Position numbers and translations under genes: made by a program
Source of the DNA: Stomatobaculum sp. F0698
Lineage (GTDB): Bacteria > Bacillota > Clostridia > Lachnospirales > Lachnospiraceae
Length of the DNA stretch: 64,000 bases
NCBI RefSeq assembly: GCF_030644385.1
Contig: NZ_CP130060.1
Coordinates: 744,001-808,000 of the forward strand
Direction of reading: 5' to 3'
In this document: positions 32,761-43,479 of the stretch, piece by piece
How positions within the stretch are numbered: the stretch's first letter is position 1
Layout of the letters: each line of letters begins with the position of its first letter
Notes under the pieces: model-generated
Databases searched by the model: none
Told to the model about the DNA's origin: nothing
The model's input: the letters and a program-made list of their open reading frames with translations, nothing else

Positions 32761-33786
32761 ATGGGCTTTTATTTAGGTGCTTTGTTATTTGTGGGGATGA
32801 CGCTGGCTTGCGCCTTTATGGTGCCGGTCGTGTATCTTACACTTCGCAATGCGGTGCTTGCGGAGAGAGAGGTGCCGGGCTGGGTTTATAAGCTCGGACA
32901 TGCGGTGCACGGTCGCGGAACGGATCACTATGAGGACTTGACCACGCCGGGAGCCCTCCGAGAGGCGAGACTGTTTCTGTTCGGCATTCTCATGGGCAAT
33001 CTTCTGGTCATAGCCTACAAATATCACAGCGGGCTCAATCTCTATGCGGCAATCTACTTCGCGCTGCGCGCGGAATTTGGCATTGTCCTTGTGATGCGCA
33101 TTCTCGTGGTACAGGGAAAAAATCTTTGGTGGCTGTTTCATCGCCATGAAGAGATACATTACTATTCTGCCTCCATGGCGGTCTGGGGGACGACATTTTT
33201 TACCGCTTTTCTCCTCATGTTAACTGTTAGCATAACGGGAGTTCCGGCGCCGCCGCTTCGGGTACAGATTGCGGGGAGCACACTGACACCTGGTATGAGC
33301 CGCGGAAAGGACTTGCTTGCCGCAGGGTTTTCGCTTGACGGAAATAGCGCCGATACGGAGGTGGAATACGCGGAGATTAAGGGAGTCTATGATTATAAAG
33401 CGCTCACGATGGAACTTCGGCGGGACGGAAAGCGCTACGGCAGGGTCAGGCTGGTGCCGGACGGAAAGCCGCAGGCCAAGCTGAAAGACTGCGTGCTGGT
33501 TTCCTGCTATTTCACGCCCGAAGACGAGGGCTTTTCGGAGATTGCCGTGCAGGGGAAGAAAATTGCGGAACTGAGGGCGCAGGATTTTCAGAAGCAGTCC
33601 CCCACGGAGCTGTTTGCAATCGAAGCGCCGGATGTGAAGGAATCGGTGCAAGCGGATTTTGTGATTCTGAGGCTGCAGACCGAACCCTACACGCTCTTTA
33701 CGAGCTATGCACTCGAAGCGAGCTTTACCATGGAGGGAGAGCCGCTGCGCTACAAGGTTCATGCGGATCAGACTCGCTGGGAATGA
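32761..33786 (+). CDS. Membrane protein of unknown function
   Basis: A 341-residue protein from ATG 32761. The first 165 residues carry about five hydrophobic segments with an HRHEEIHYYSAS turn; the last 170 are soluble, beta-rich and probably extracytoplasmic (YAEIKGVYDYKALTMEL, RDGKRYGRVRLVPDGK). I do not recognise the family. The frame extends to 32683, but a promoter lies between 32682 and 32709 and the first 26 residues look non-coding. It is a stand-alone unit after the redox operon. Confidence 0.65.
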   Translation: MGFYLGALLFVGMTLACAFMVPVVYLTLRNAVLAEREVPGWVYKLGHAVHGRGTDHYEDLTTPGALREARLFLFGILMGNLLVIAYKYHSGLNLYAAIYFALRAEFGIVLVMRILVVQGKNLWWLFHRHEEIHYYSASMAVWGTTFFTAFLLMLTVSITGVPAPPLRVQIAGSTLTPGMSRGKDLLAAGFSLDGNSADTEVEYAEIKGVYDYKALTMELRRDGKRYGRVRLVPDGKPQAKLKDCVLVSCYFTPEDEGFSEIAVQGKKIAELRAQDFQKQSPTELFAIEAPDVKESVQADFVILRLQTEPYTLFTSYALEASFTMEGEPLRYKVHADQTRWE

Positions 33787-34051
33787 GCGAGAAATTTCGA
33801 GGGCCAAGCCTTGATTTAAGAAACGGATGCTACTCTGACGGGTGGCATCCGTTTTCCGTTCAAACGATCGGGAAATTTCCGGAGATAAAAGTCATCTGTC
33901 GTATCGTCTAAAATCAGGGACAAGAATACTTAAATTTCGGCAAATGCATAAGTTGACGGAGAATGAAATAAACTGCTAGTATCTAAGGCACAAGTTACTG
34001 TGTTGCGCGCTTGATGAGCGCGGTTTCCTGCCACGGCAGAGAAAGGATACT
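33787..34051 (+). promoter_or_regulatory. Intergenic region with promoter for the semiSWEET gene
   Basis: TTGACG (33953-33958), 18 bp, TAGTAT (33977-33982). An imperfect hairpin, GGATGC...GGCATCC near 33824-33850 followed by GTTTTCC, may end the upstream unit. Confidence 0.5.
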
Positions 34052-34312
34052 ATGTCAGAAAAAGCACTGACCGGACTCGGCTGGTTTGCAACCTGTGTAT
34101 CCGTCATGATGTATGTCTCCTATATTCCGCAGATTATGAACAATCTGCACGGAATGAAGGGAACCCCGATTCAGCCCCTGGTCGCGGCAATTAACTGCAC
34201 GCTCTGGGTCACCTATGCGCTCCTAAAGAAGAATCGCGATTATCCGGTCGCGATGGCGAATGCGCCGGGTATCATTTTCGGCCTGATCGCGGCGATTACG
34301 GCGATTATCTGA
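34052..34312 (+). CDS. SemiSWEET sugar transporter (PQ-loop)
   Basis: An 86-residue, three-helix protein of the bacterial SemiSWEET group, which works as a dimer to let sugars cross the membrane. The PQ motif is in YVSYIPQIMNNLHGMKG, and INCTLWVTYALLKKNRDYPVAMANAPGIIFG matches helices 2-3, including the Trp and Asn residues of the sugar pocket. ATG 34052 follows AGAAAGGATACT. It is a single gene with its own promoter and terminator. Confidence 0.92.
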   Translation: MSEKALTGLGWFATCVSVMMYVSYIPQIMNNLHGMKGTPIQPLVAAINCTLWVTYALLKKNRDYPVAMANAPGIIFGLIAAITAII

Positions 34313-34322
34313 GTAAAACAAC

Positions 34323-34355
34323 AAGTCCTTTGTCATCGGCAAAGGACTTCTTTTT
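34323..34355 (+). terminator. Terminator after semiSWEET
   Basis: A 10-bp stem, AAGTCCTTTG (34323-34332) and CAAAGGACTT (34340-34349), followed by CTTTTT. Confidence 0.92.
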
Positions 34356-34403
34356 AAAGTGAAAAATTGTATACAAGAGAGAAAGAAAAAGGGGGAACAG
34401 CGT

Positions 34404-35605
34404 ATGCGGAAAAACGAGAGACAAGAGCTGCCGACAACCGGGGACAAGGGGCAGGCGGAGGCAGCGGCGTCAGGGGAAACAAAACAGACGCCCGAAGCGA
34501 GAAATCAGGGCATCGTAAGAACAAGTATAATCGGCATTATTGGCAATCTGTTTCTCGTGGTATTCAAGGGGGCTATCGGACTCGCTTCCAATTCCATCGC
34601 AATTTTACTTGACGCCGTCAATAACCTGACCGATGCACTGTCCTCGGTCATCACAATCGTCGGTGCGAGAGCTGCGGCAAAAGAACCTGACCGGAGCATC
34701 CGCTCGGGCACGGCCGCATTGAATATCTGAGTGCGCTGTTGGTGGCAGCGCTGGTTCTCTATGCGGGCTTGAGTTCACTCGTCGAGTCGGTCAAAAAGTT
34801 GCTGCACCCGGAGACGCCGCAGTACAGTGCGGTCGGTCTCGTCATCATCGCGGTGGCGGTGCTCGTGAAGGTTCTGATGGGGCAGTATGTCAAGCACCGG
34901 GGGAAACAGCTGAATTCGGACGCGCTGGTCGCCTCGGGTTCGGATGCCTCGTTTGACGCGCTGCTCTCGGCGTCCGTGCTCGCGTCCGCGCTCATCTTCC
35001 TCCGCACCGGCATCTCCCTCGAGGCCTATGTGGGAACCTTAATCTCGGTGATGATTGTGCGGTCCGGCTACGGCATGGTATGCGATACCCTCGATGAGAT
35101 TCTCGGCAAGCGCCCGGACACGGAACTCGTCCGGAAGATCCGTGCACTCATTATGGAGGAACAGGTTGTAATCGGGGCCTACGATCTCTTTATCACGGAC
35201 TACGGCCCGGAGCGCCGCTACGGCGTGGTGCATCTCGAGCTTCCGGACACGATGACCGTCGAAGAGGTTGACGCGCTGACCAGACGCATCAAGAAGCGCG
35301 TCAAAGAGGAGACCGGCATCCGCATCAGCACCATCGGCGTCTATGCCCACAATACCAAAGATCCGGCGGCCGCGGAGATACGCCATACGGTCGAGCACAT
35401 TGCGCTCTCGCATGCTTGGATTTTGCAGATCCACGGCTTTTATGCGGAGCCCGCAAAGAAATATATGCGCTTTGATGCCGTGGTGGATTTCACCAAGAGC
35501 AGGGCGGATGCGGTCGATGCCTTGCGGTGCGAAATCGAAGCCGCGTACCCGGGTTACCGGGTCGATATCACCCCGGATGCGGATGTTTCCGACCTCTCGA
35601 GCTGA
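34404..35605 (+). pseudogene. Cation diffusion facilitator (CDF) transporter with one frameshift
   Basis: The gene encodes a CDF-type metal/H+ antiporter of about 400 residues in two frames. Frame 1 (from ATG 34404) covers the N-terminus and helices 1-2, with LLDAVNNLTDALSSVITIVG, the metal-site DxxxD motif. At 34695 the expected DRKHPLGHGRIEYLSALL is split: adding one A to CCGGAGCAT (giving CGG AAG CAT) restores it. Frame 2 continues to 35605 with HPLGHGRIEYLS, helices 3-6 and a C-terminal domain duplicated in length (GAYDLFITDYGPERRYGVVHLELP). Either a real loss or a sequencing slip. Confidence 0.88.
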
Positions 35606-35614
35606 GGGAAGCAC

Positions 35615-35643
35615 TTGCAATTTTTACGCTCTTCGGGTAAAAT
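35615..35643 (+). promoter_or_regulatory. Sigma-A promoter for the exported protein gene
   Basis: TTGCAA (35615-35620), 17 bp, TAAAAT (35638-35643). Confidence 0.7.
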
Positions 35644-35696
35644 GTAATAAATTCGTAAAGAATAGAGCCGAAGTCGGCAGAGTCGAGAGGATAGGA

Positions 35697-36200
35697 ATGA
35701 AAAAGAACGTGGGTACAGGGAAAAAGGTAGTTACGGCAGTGTTGCTCAGCGCTGCGATTGTTGCCGGCAGCTTCGCTGCGTTCGGCGCAAAGAAGAGTGC
35801 CTATACCTTCCAGAGCGGCGGCGCAAAGATTACCTGTGGTCAGAGCGCAAAGGGAGCGCTCAACTCACTCGGCAAGGCAGATAAGGTAATTGTGCAGGAG
35901 TCCGTGCAGGGCAACGGCAAGGAGAGAATATACAGCTTCAGAGGCTTTGAGCTCTGCACCTTGAGTGAGAACAACGGTGCGCAGAAGGTGCAGTCCATCT
36001 GCATCCTCGACAAGAACGTCAGTACACCGGAGGGAATACGCCTCGGTGCGACGCGCGAGGCGGTCGAGAAGGCGTACGGAAGAGGCTACCGCGAAGAAGA
36101 AGGCGTTCTCTACTATACGCTCGGTGATACCGAGCTCAAGATTTACTTGACCAACGATGTGGTCGACGGCATTGAATATCTCATAGCAGATGCATCGTAA
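35697..36200 (+). CDS. Small exported protein with a SmpA/BLIP-like C-terminal segment
   Basis: A 167-residue protein with a Sec signal (basic KKNVGTGKK, hydrophobic VVTAVLLSAAIVAGSFAAFGA, likely cut after FGA). The mature part has two short alpha-beta units; IRLGATREAVEKAYGRGYRE, then LYYTLGDTELKIYLTNDVVDGIEYLI, resembles the SmpA/OmlA-type fold where a helix is followed by a beta sheet. Function unknown. The start at 35697 is set by AGAGGATAGGA and the promoter; the longer frame back to 35343 overlaps the CDF gene and is rejected. Confidence 0.72.
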   Translation: MKKNVGTGKKVVTAVLLSAAIVAGSFAAFGAKKSAYTFQSGGAKITCGQSAKGALNSLGKADKVIVQESVQGNGKERIYSFRGFELCTLSENNGAQKVQSICILDKNVSTPEGIRLGATREAVEKAYGRGYREEEGVLYYTLGDTELKIYLTNDVVDGIEYLIADAS

Positions 36201-36205
36201 CGGAC

Positions 36206-36233
36206 CCGGCGCTCGAAAGGGCGCCGGTTTTTT
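36206..36233 (+). terminator. Terminator before groESL
   Basis: A 7-bp stem, CCGGCGC (36206-36212) and GCGCCGG (36221-36227), followed by TTTTTT. Confidence 0.88.
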
Positions 36234-36257
36234 CTGTGTGGAAACAAAGTTGAAAAA

Positions 36258-36300
36258 TTAGCACTCAAAGCTTGACACTGCTAATAACTAATGTTATAAC
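36258..36300 (+). promoter_or_regulatory. groESL promoter with degenerate CIRCE operator
   Basis: TTAGCACTC (36258-36266), 9 nt, then CACTGCTAA (36276-36284), which differs from the consensus GAGTGCTAA at two positions. It overlaps the -35 TTGACA (36272-36277); 17 bp later is TATAAC (36295-36300). HrcA is the expected repressor; no hrcA gene is in the window. Confidence 0.8.
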
Positions 36301-36360
36301 TGCTTTTGTTGAGAAGACAAAGCGAAAAGCGTTTAACGTTTATTAAGGAGGCATTGTATT

Positions 36361-36648
36361 ATGAAGCTGGTACCGTTGTTTGACCGTGTCGTGCTGAAGA
36401 AGATGGTAGAGGAAGAGACCACCGCATCCGGAATCGTACTGCCGGGTCAGGGCGACAAGGAGAAGCCGGGTCAGGGTGAGATCATTGCAGTGGGTCCCGG
36501 CGGCCTTGTGGACGGCAAGGAAGTAAAGATGCAGGTTAAGGCAGGCGACAAGGTCCTTTACTCCAGATATGCGGGTTCCGATGTGGAGCTCGACGGCGTG
36601 AAGTATGTCGTCATCAAGCAGAGCGATATCCTTGCGGTAATGGAATAA
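36361..36648 (+). CDS. groES: Co-chaperonin GroES
   Basis: A 95-residue Cpn10, the lid of the GroEL folding chamber. The start KLVPLFDRVVLKKMVEEETTASGIVLP and the mobile-loop and roof segments are typical, as is the ending DGVKYVVIKQSDILAVME. AAGGAGGCATTGTATT precedes ATG 36361. It is followed 27 nt later by groEL and is controlled by the CIRCE-type operator upstream. Confidence 0.98.
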   Translation: MKLVPLFDRVVLKKMVEEETTASGIVLPGQGDKEKPGQGEIIAVGPGGLVDGKEVKMQVKAGDKVLYSRYAGSDVELDGVKYVVIKQSDILAVME

Positions 36649-38301
<1,653 letters not shown>

Positions 38302-38337
38302 AAGAGCCGCTTCGGCAAAACGAAAACAGAAACAAAG

Positions 38338-38376
38338 AAAGCGGGCAGTTCGGAAATTCCGAGCTGCCCGCTTTTT
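38338..38376 (+). terminator. Terminator after groEL
   Basis: A 13-bp stem with one mismatch, GCGGGCAGTTCGG (38341-38353) and CCGAGCTGCCCGC (38359-38371), flanked by AAA and TTTTT. It may work in both directions between convergent genes. Confidence 0.92.
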
Positions 38377-38473
38377 GCGTCATAGGACAAGAAGAGTTGA
38401 TAGCCTCCTCCGTAGCGCTTGCAGAATCAAGTTAGCGGCACCAACTCATTTTGTCCGCCTAACCGAATTTTGA

Positions 38474-39337
38474 TTATGTTGTGGTTGCAGAATGCGAGTG
38501 GGAAATCTGTTCCCTGTATTTTCCGGGTGAGATGCCAATCTCTCTGTGAAATACAGTGATGAAATAGTTGTAATCGGGATAACCGCATTGGTAGGCGATT
38601 TCTGAAATAGAAAGGTCGGAATTCTCGGTCAGCAGTACCTTTGCCTTTTCAAGACGCATATGCTGAATCTGCTTGGCAGGACCACGCCCGTAATTCTGCT
38701 TACATAATTCGTAGAGTCGTGTTCTTCCTATTTTGAAGTGGGAAGCAATTTCTGCAGACGTAAGATCTTCAGTGAAATGCTCTTGCAAGAAGGTATCTAA
38801 ACTGACGGGAAGTTTTTCCTGATGAAGAGAGACCATGCGCTCCATACATAAATAAATTCCGACCGCTGAGAGAATCTTTGTTGCGGATTTGATGTAGTCC
38901 TCGGATGTTAAGGGACGTTCCCAGCAAGCTTTTTTGAGTGCAATGTAATCGACATCTAATTTCTTCGTGTATTCTTTGATTTTCTCCCAACCTTCTTCTC
39001 TGGTTTGATAACTGAATACATGGCCTAGAAGAAGGTAGCCTACTACCAGATTACCGATGATAAGAGGAGAGATGCTTTCTGTCATGCCGGCATAGCAACG
39101 ATAGGTGTAGGTATTTTTTGTCCTTGCAGCATAAGAACAGGAGCGGGCATCGCACTCACGGCATTCGTTGTATCCGTTCGGCGCAGCACGCAGAATCCGG
39201 CAAAACGAGGGAAGGGATTCGGGATAAGAGGCGAGTTCGTTAAAGTTTTCATCAAAAACACAGGTTCGAATCCTGGTCAATGTGTAGAAATCCCTCAGTA
39301 GATTATGGAGTTTTACTAGGTCAAATGTCGAAATCAT
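38474..39337 (-). CDS. AraC-family regulator with PocR sensory domain
   Basis: A 287-residue regulator divergent from the sugar operon. Residues about 1-170 are a PocR-type ligand domain, with SFCRILRA and the cysteine cluster CRECDARSCSYAA, followed by RCYAGMTESISPLIIGNLVVGYLLLGHVF. The C-terminal 95 residues hold two AraC HTHs (LTSAEIASHFKIGRTRLYELCKQNYG; LSISEIAYQCGYPDYNYFITVFHREIGISPGKYR, given in part). ATG 39337 follows AGGAG on the minus strand. It probably activates the aldolase-isomerase-kinase operon in response to a small sugar or polyol. Confidence 0.9.
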   Translation of the reverse strand: MISTFDLVKLHNLLRDFYTLTRIRTCVFDENFNELASYPESLPSFCRILRAAPNGYNECRECDARSCSYAARTKNTYTYRCYAGMTESISPLIIGNLVVGYLLLGHVFSYQTREEGWEKIKEYTKKLDVDYIALKKACWERPLTSEDYIKSATKILSAVGIYLCMERMVSLHQEKLPVSLDTFLQEHFTEDLTSAEIASHFKIGRTRLYELCKQNYGRGPAKQIQHMRLEKAKVLLTENSDLSISEIAYQCGYPDYNYFITVFHREIGISPGKYREQISHSHSATTT

Positions 39338-39367
39338 ATGCAAATATCTCCTGCAACCATTTGCACC

Positions 39368-39395
39368 ATTATACAATAGCAACGAACAAAAACAA
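39368..39395 (-). promoter_or_regulatory. Promoter of the AraC-type regulator gene
   Basis: On the minus strand, TTGTTT (39395-39390), 16 bp, TATAAT (39373-39368). The remaining divergent gap, up to 39486, must also contain the regulated operon promoter; no clear -35 is seen there, as expected for an activated promoter. Confidence 0.55.
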
Positions 39396-39486
39396 AGTTT
39401 TTAGAACGCTTATGTATATATTAACCTATAGAGGCTGGGTAGAATACAAGTACAAGGTTCCGTAAATAAGAAAGGAGGACAGCTAA

Positions 39487-40353
39487 ATGTTAGTAACATT
39501 AAAGGATATGATGGGAATTGCGGAAAAAGAGGGCATCGCAATAGGCGGTTTCAATACGCCTAACCTTGCGTCCTTAGAGGCTGTAATCGGCGCTGCGGAA
39601 GAGGAGAAATTACCGGTAATCCTGATGTTTGCGGAGTGTCATGATGAATGGGTATCTCTGGATCTCATCGGTCCGGCAATGCTGAATGCGGCAAAGCAAG
39701 CAACTGTCCCCGTCTGTGTCCATCTGGATCACGGAGAACATTTGGAGTATTTAAAAAAAGCGCTCGAGCTTGGTTTTACGGGGATTATGTATGACGGCTC
39801 CGTACTGCCGTATGAAGAAAATGTAGCGAACACAAAGAAAGCCGTAGAAATGGCCCGCGAGCACGGTGCTTCGGTGGAAGCGGAACTGGGCTCCATGGGG
39901 AGACGTGAGTCGGGAGCCAATGATCGAAGCGGTGATTGTGATGAAACGAAGATTTACACAGATCCGGATTTGGCTGCGGAATTTGTCTCTGCAACGGGGA
40001 TAGATCTCTTGGCTTGTTCGTTTGGCACCACACACGGCATCTACTTGAAAGAGCCTAAATTGGACTTGGGAATCGTACGAGGGGTAAGAAAAGCCACGAA
40101 TGACATGCCGGTGGTAATGCATGGCGGCAGCGGAGTGAGCCGAGATGACTATCACGCTGTGATACAGGCCGGAGTAAGAAAAATCAATTACTTCACCTAT
40201 ATGGACAAGGCCGGAGGATCGGGAGCAAAAAAACACCTCGATGGTCTTGCGCCGGATGCGCCGCAGTTCTATTCTTCCGTCTTTTTAGCAGCGAGAGATG
40301 AAATGAAGGAAAATGTCAGACATGCAATCAGGATGTTCGCATTGAAAGAGTAA
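39487..40353 (+). CDS. Class II ketose-bisphosphate aldolase (Fba/KbaY/GatY family)
   Basis: A 288-residue zinc aldolase that splits a phosphorylated ketose to dihydroxyacetone phosphate and an aldehyde. Zinc and active-site motifs are VHLDHGEHLEYLKKAL, FTGIMYDGS, SVEAELGSMG, SFGTTHGIY, and VVMHGGSGVSRDD. KINYFTYMDKAGG is the phosphate-binding loop region. It is shorter and more divergent than glycolytic FbaA. AAAGGAGGACAGCTAA precedes ATG 39487. It heads the six-gene sugar operon; the exact ketose is unknown. Confidence 0.9.
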   Translation: MLVTLKDMMGIAEKEGIAIGGFNTPNLASLEAVIGAAEEEKLPVILMFAECHDEWVSLDLIGPAMLNAAKQATVPVCVHLDHGEHLEYLKKALELGFTGIMYDGSVLPYEENVANTKKAVEMAREHGASVEAELGSMGRRESGANDRSGDCDETKIYTDPDLAAEFVSATGIDLLACSFGTTHGIYLKEPKLDLGIVRGVRKATNDMPVVMHGGSGVSRDDYHAVIQAGVRKINYFTYMDKAGGSGAKKHLDGLAPDAPQFYSSVFLAARDEMKENVRHAIRMFALKE

Positions 40354-40426
40354 AGGCAGGTAGGCACGACTATAAAGTTGTGATTACAGATTCGACGCAT
40401 GGTGACAAGAGAGTAGGAGGATAGTC

Positions 40427-41845
40427 ATGGACAAGAAGAAAGTAACATTTGCACTTGCTTTTTGTAATCGTGGATTCATGCCGGGAGAGCTGATTTACGC
40501 TGCACGAGAGGAGCTGATTCAGGCAGTCCAAAATGCCGGGTATGATTATATCGCCATGGATCCGGAGGCAACAAAGTTCGGTGGAATTGAAACCCGAGAA
40601 GAAGGTGCCTTATATGCGGAATGGTTGAACAATCATCGGGGACAGTTTGACGGCGTTATTTTCTCTATGCCGATTTTTGCGGATGAGAACGGCGCAATCG
40701 CAGCTTTACAGGACGCCGGAGTACCTATTCTGATGCAGGCTTATCCGGACGAATTGGACAAAATGGACTTTGCGCATAGAAGAGATGCGTATTGCGGTAA
40801 ATTTTCGGTGACAGATGTGTTTACGCAGTACGGCGTTCCTTTTACCTGCTTACAGCCGCACGTTGTCCATCCGCTGTCGAATGCATTTGCAAAGAATCTC
40901 AAGGATTTTGCGGCCATCTGTCGTGTTGTGAATGGAATGAAACGATTCAATATAGGATGTATCGGCGCAAGAACAACGGCGTTCAAGACAGTGAGATTTG
41001 ATGAAATCACACTTCAAAAATACGGAATCAATGTCGAGTCCTTCGATTTGTCGGAGTTTTTCTTCAAGGTAGGGAAACTGGATGATAACGACCCCGTTGT
41101 CAAGGATAAGATTGGGGAGTTGGAGAATTATACGGACTTCAGCAATGTACCCGAGACAAATAAGAAGAATCTTGCGAAGTCTGCCGTGGTTCTGGATCGT
41201 TACATCGCAAAATACCGATTGGATGCGCTCGCGCTTCGGTGTTGGAATGAATTTGAACAGGTGTTACGTATCTGTCCTTGCGTGTTGCTGTCCTACTTAA
41301 ACGACAAGGGGATTGTAGCTTCGTGCGAGATCGATATGTGCTCGGCATTGATGATGCGAGCAATGACTCTGGCATCGGAACAGCCGACTGCGGTTCTGGA
41401 TTGGAACAACAATTACGGAGATGACCCGGATAAGGTAGTCCTCTTCCATTGCGGACCGGTGGCACAGAGTTTGATGACTGCGAAGGGACAGGTCACCAAT
41501 CACAAGATGTTTGACAAGACAGATCCGGGCAGCGGCTGGGGAACGAACGAGGGGCGAATCAAAGCATTTCCGACGACAATTTCCAATTGCCAGACGAAGG
41601 ACGGAAAAATCGTCACCTATGCTTCCGAGGGCGAATTCACAGAAGACAAAATACCGGAGGAGTTCTTCGGATGTGCCGGTGTGTGCGAGATTCCTCACTT
41701 ACAGGATAAGCTGCAAAGACTTGCATACGGCGGATTTAAACATCACACCTCTGTCGGCGTAGGTCATATGCGCGAAGTACTTCACGAGGCATTCGTTAAT
41801 TATCTTCATTACGAATGGGTGGATATCGATCACGGGACCTACTGA
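40427..41845 (+). CDS. L-fucose/L-arabinose isomerase family protein
   Basis: A 472-residue member of the fucose/arabinose-isomerase fold, which interconverts aldoses and ketoses using a divalent metal. Segments such as GVIFSMPIFADENGAIAALQ and IGCIGARTTAFKTVRFDEITL belong to the N-terminal domain, and LRCWNEFEQVLRICPCVLLSYLND and GHMREVLHEAF to the catalytic and C-terminal domains. The substrate is not predictable. It precedes a FGGY kinase by 122 nt, so it likely makes the ketose that the kinase phosphorylates. Confidence 0.87.
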   Translation: MDKKKVTFALAFCNRGFMPGELIYAAREELIQAVQNAGYDYIAMDPEATKFGGIETREEGALYAEWLNNHRGQFDGVIFSMPIFADENGAIAALQDAGVPILMQAYPDELDKMDFAHRRDAYCGKFSVTDVFTQYGVPFTCLQPHVVHPLSNAFAKNLKDFAAICRVVNGMKRFNIGCIGARTTAFKTVRFDEITLQKYGINVESFDLSEFFFKVGKLDDNDPVVKDKIGELENYTDFSNVPETNKKNLAKSAVVLDRYIAKYRLDALALRCWNEFEQVLRICPCVLLSYLNDKGIVASCEIDMCSALMMRAMTLASEQPTAVLDWNNNYGDDPDKVVLFHCGPVAQSLMTAKGQVTNHKMFDKTDPGSGWGTNEGRIKAFPTTISNCQTKDGKIVTYASEGEFTEDKIPEEFFGCAGVCEIPHLQDKLQRLAYGGFKHHTSVGVGHMREVLHEAFVNYLHYEWVDIDHGTY

Positions 41846-41967
41846 TTTTTCGAAACAATCTATTCAGCGAGGCTTCGCGGAAACGCATAGGCGCTAAAAG
41901 CAATGGTCTCAACACAAAGCGGAGATCGAAAGTATCGAATGAAATTTGAGCTTCCTGTGAGGTGAAT

Positions 41968-43479
41968 ATGAAGATTGCCGGGGTTGATATAGGAACAACA
42001 GGATGTAAATGTACCGTGTTTGATGCGGTCGGAAAGTATTTGGGGCGGGCTTATCGTGAGTATCCTGTGAATAGAAATGACAACGGACACGAAATCGACG
42101 CAAACTTGATACTTAGCGCAGTGTTTGAAACCATTGCGGAAATGGCAAAGCAGTATCCGGACATTGCCGGAATCGGAATCACGAGTTTCGGTGAAACCTT
42201 TGTAATGACCGATGTGCAGGGAAATCCCTTGCATAAGGCGATGTTGTATACCGATCCCAGGGGGGAGGAACAGAAACTGTCGTTGGTCGACGCACTTGGC
42301 AGTCACGAGATGCAGAAAATTACCGGTGTAAAGCCGCATGTCACTTACTCGTTGGCGAAGATGATGTGGGTGAAAGACAACATGCCTGAAGTTTACGACC
42401 ATGCAGCACACATTTTCTTAATGGAAGATTTTGTGGTCTATCATCTAACGGGGGTTGCGCAGATTGATTACTCATTGGCATCAAGAACACAGGCCTTTGA
42501 TATTCGCAATCTATGTTGGAGCAAGGTTATTTTTAATCAGGCTAAAATCGATATGTCTAAAATGTCAAAGCCCGTGCCAACGGGGACATCGGCCGGAACA
42601 GTTACGATAGAGAAGGCAAGAGAACTTGGACTCAAGCCTGATACCATTATTGTGAATGTTGCTCATGATCAAGTGGCGGCTGCCATCGGAGCAGGTGTAT
42701 TCGAAGGTACACTTGCGGCGGACGGGGCCGGTACAGTTGAATGCATGGTACCGGTGTATGACAGTATACCTGACATGGAGGTGATGTATGAGGGGAATTA
42801 TGCAGTGGTACCCTATGTCATTCCGGGGAAATATGTCACGTATGCCTATTCTTATACGGGCGGTGCACTGATTCAGTATTGTGTGGATACGCTGGCCGAC
42901 AAAGAAAAAAAGCAAGCAGAAGCAGAACAAATCTCGGTTTATGAACTCTTGGAAAAACAGTATATCGAAGCAAGAGGAGATGTTCCGGGTGACTTGCTGG
43001 TACTCCCGCACTTTGCAGGAGCGGCAACACCGTATATGGATGCGGGATCAAAAGGAGCAATCCTCGGACTCACCATGGACAGCAAGGTTTTTGATATTTA
43101 CAGGGGATGTATGGAGGGCGTGGTATATGAGATGCTTGTTAATTTCGAGCTTCTCACCAAAAGTGGCATAAACTGCAAAAGAATGGCAGCAACAGGAGGC
43201 GGTGCAAAATCTCGCACGTGGATGCAGATGAAGGCAAATATCCTGAATATTCCCATTACGGCATTGTCGACCGTAGATGCGGGAACTGTGGGGGCGGTCA
43301 TGTTGACCGGAATTGCCATAGGTGCTTTCCGAGACTTAAAAGATGCAGCAGAGCATATGGTACAGGAGACGGTTACTTATCAGCCGAATCGAGAAATGCA
43401 TGACTTGTACAGGAGTAAATTTGAGCTCTATGCAAAGCTCTATGATGCGGTAAGGCCGCTTGTGGGAGGTGAAATGTGA
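41968..43479 (+). CDS. FGGY-family carbohydrate kinase
   Basis: A 503-residue sugar kinase. N-terminal MKIAGVDIGTTGCKCTVFDAVGKYLG (in part) is the ATP phosphate-1 motif; the second FGGY signature appears in the C-terminal half as ATGGGAKSRTWMQMKANILNIPITAL (in part). It phosphorylates a ketose or polyol with ATP, probably the isomerase product. ATG 41968 is preferred over GTG 41962, since GTGAGGTGA sits just upstream. The next gene overlaps its stop by 4 nt. Confidence 0.92.
   Translation: MKIAGVDIGTTGCKCTVFDAVGKYLGRAYREYPVNRNDNGHEIDANLILSAVFETIAEMAKQYPDIAGIGITSFGETFVMTDVQGNPLHKAMLYTDPRGEEQKLSLVDALGSHEMQKITGVKPHVTYSLAKMMWVKDNMPEVYDHAAHIFLMEDFVVYHLTGVAQIDYSLASRTQAFDIRNLCWSKVIFNQAKIDMSKMSKPVPTGTSAGTVTIEKARELGLKPDTIIVNVAHDQVAAAIGAGVFEGTLAADGAGTVECMVPVYDSIPDMEVMYEGNYAVVPYVIPGKYVTYAYSYTGGALIQYCVDTLADKEKKQAEAEQISVYELLEKQYIEARGDVPGDLLVLPHFAGAATPYMDAGSKGAILGLTMDSKVFDIYRGCMEGVVYEMLVNFELLTKSGINCKRMAATGGGAKSRTWMQMKANILNIPITALSTVDAGTVGAVMLTGIAIGAFRDLKDAAEHMVQETVTYQPNREMHDLYRSKFELYAKLYDAVRPLVGGEM

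Noticed and set aside
35343..35696. Upstream extension of the small exported protein.
   Set aside because: It overlaps the CDF gene in another frame and would bury the signal peptide and the promoter at 35615.
39258..39275. A perfect tRNA T-arm-like sequence (CAGGTTCGAATCCTG).
   Set aside because: It lies inside the coding sequence of the PocR-AraC regulator, in frame with conserved residues, and no acceptor, D or anticodon arm can be built around it.
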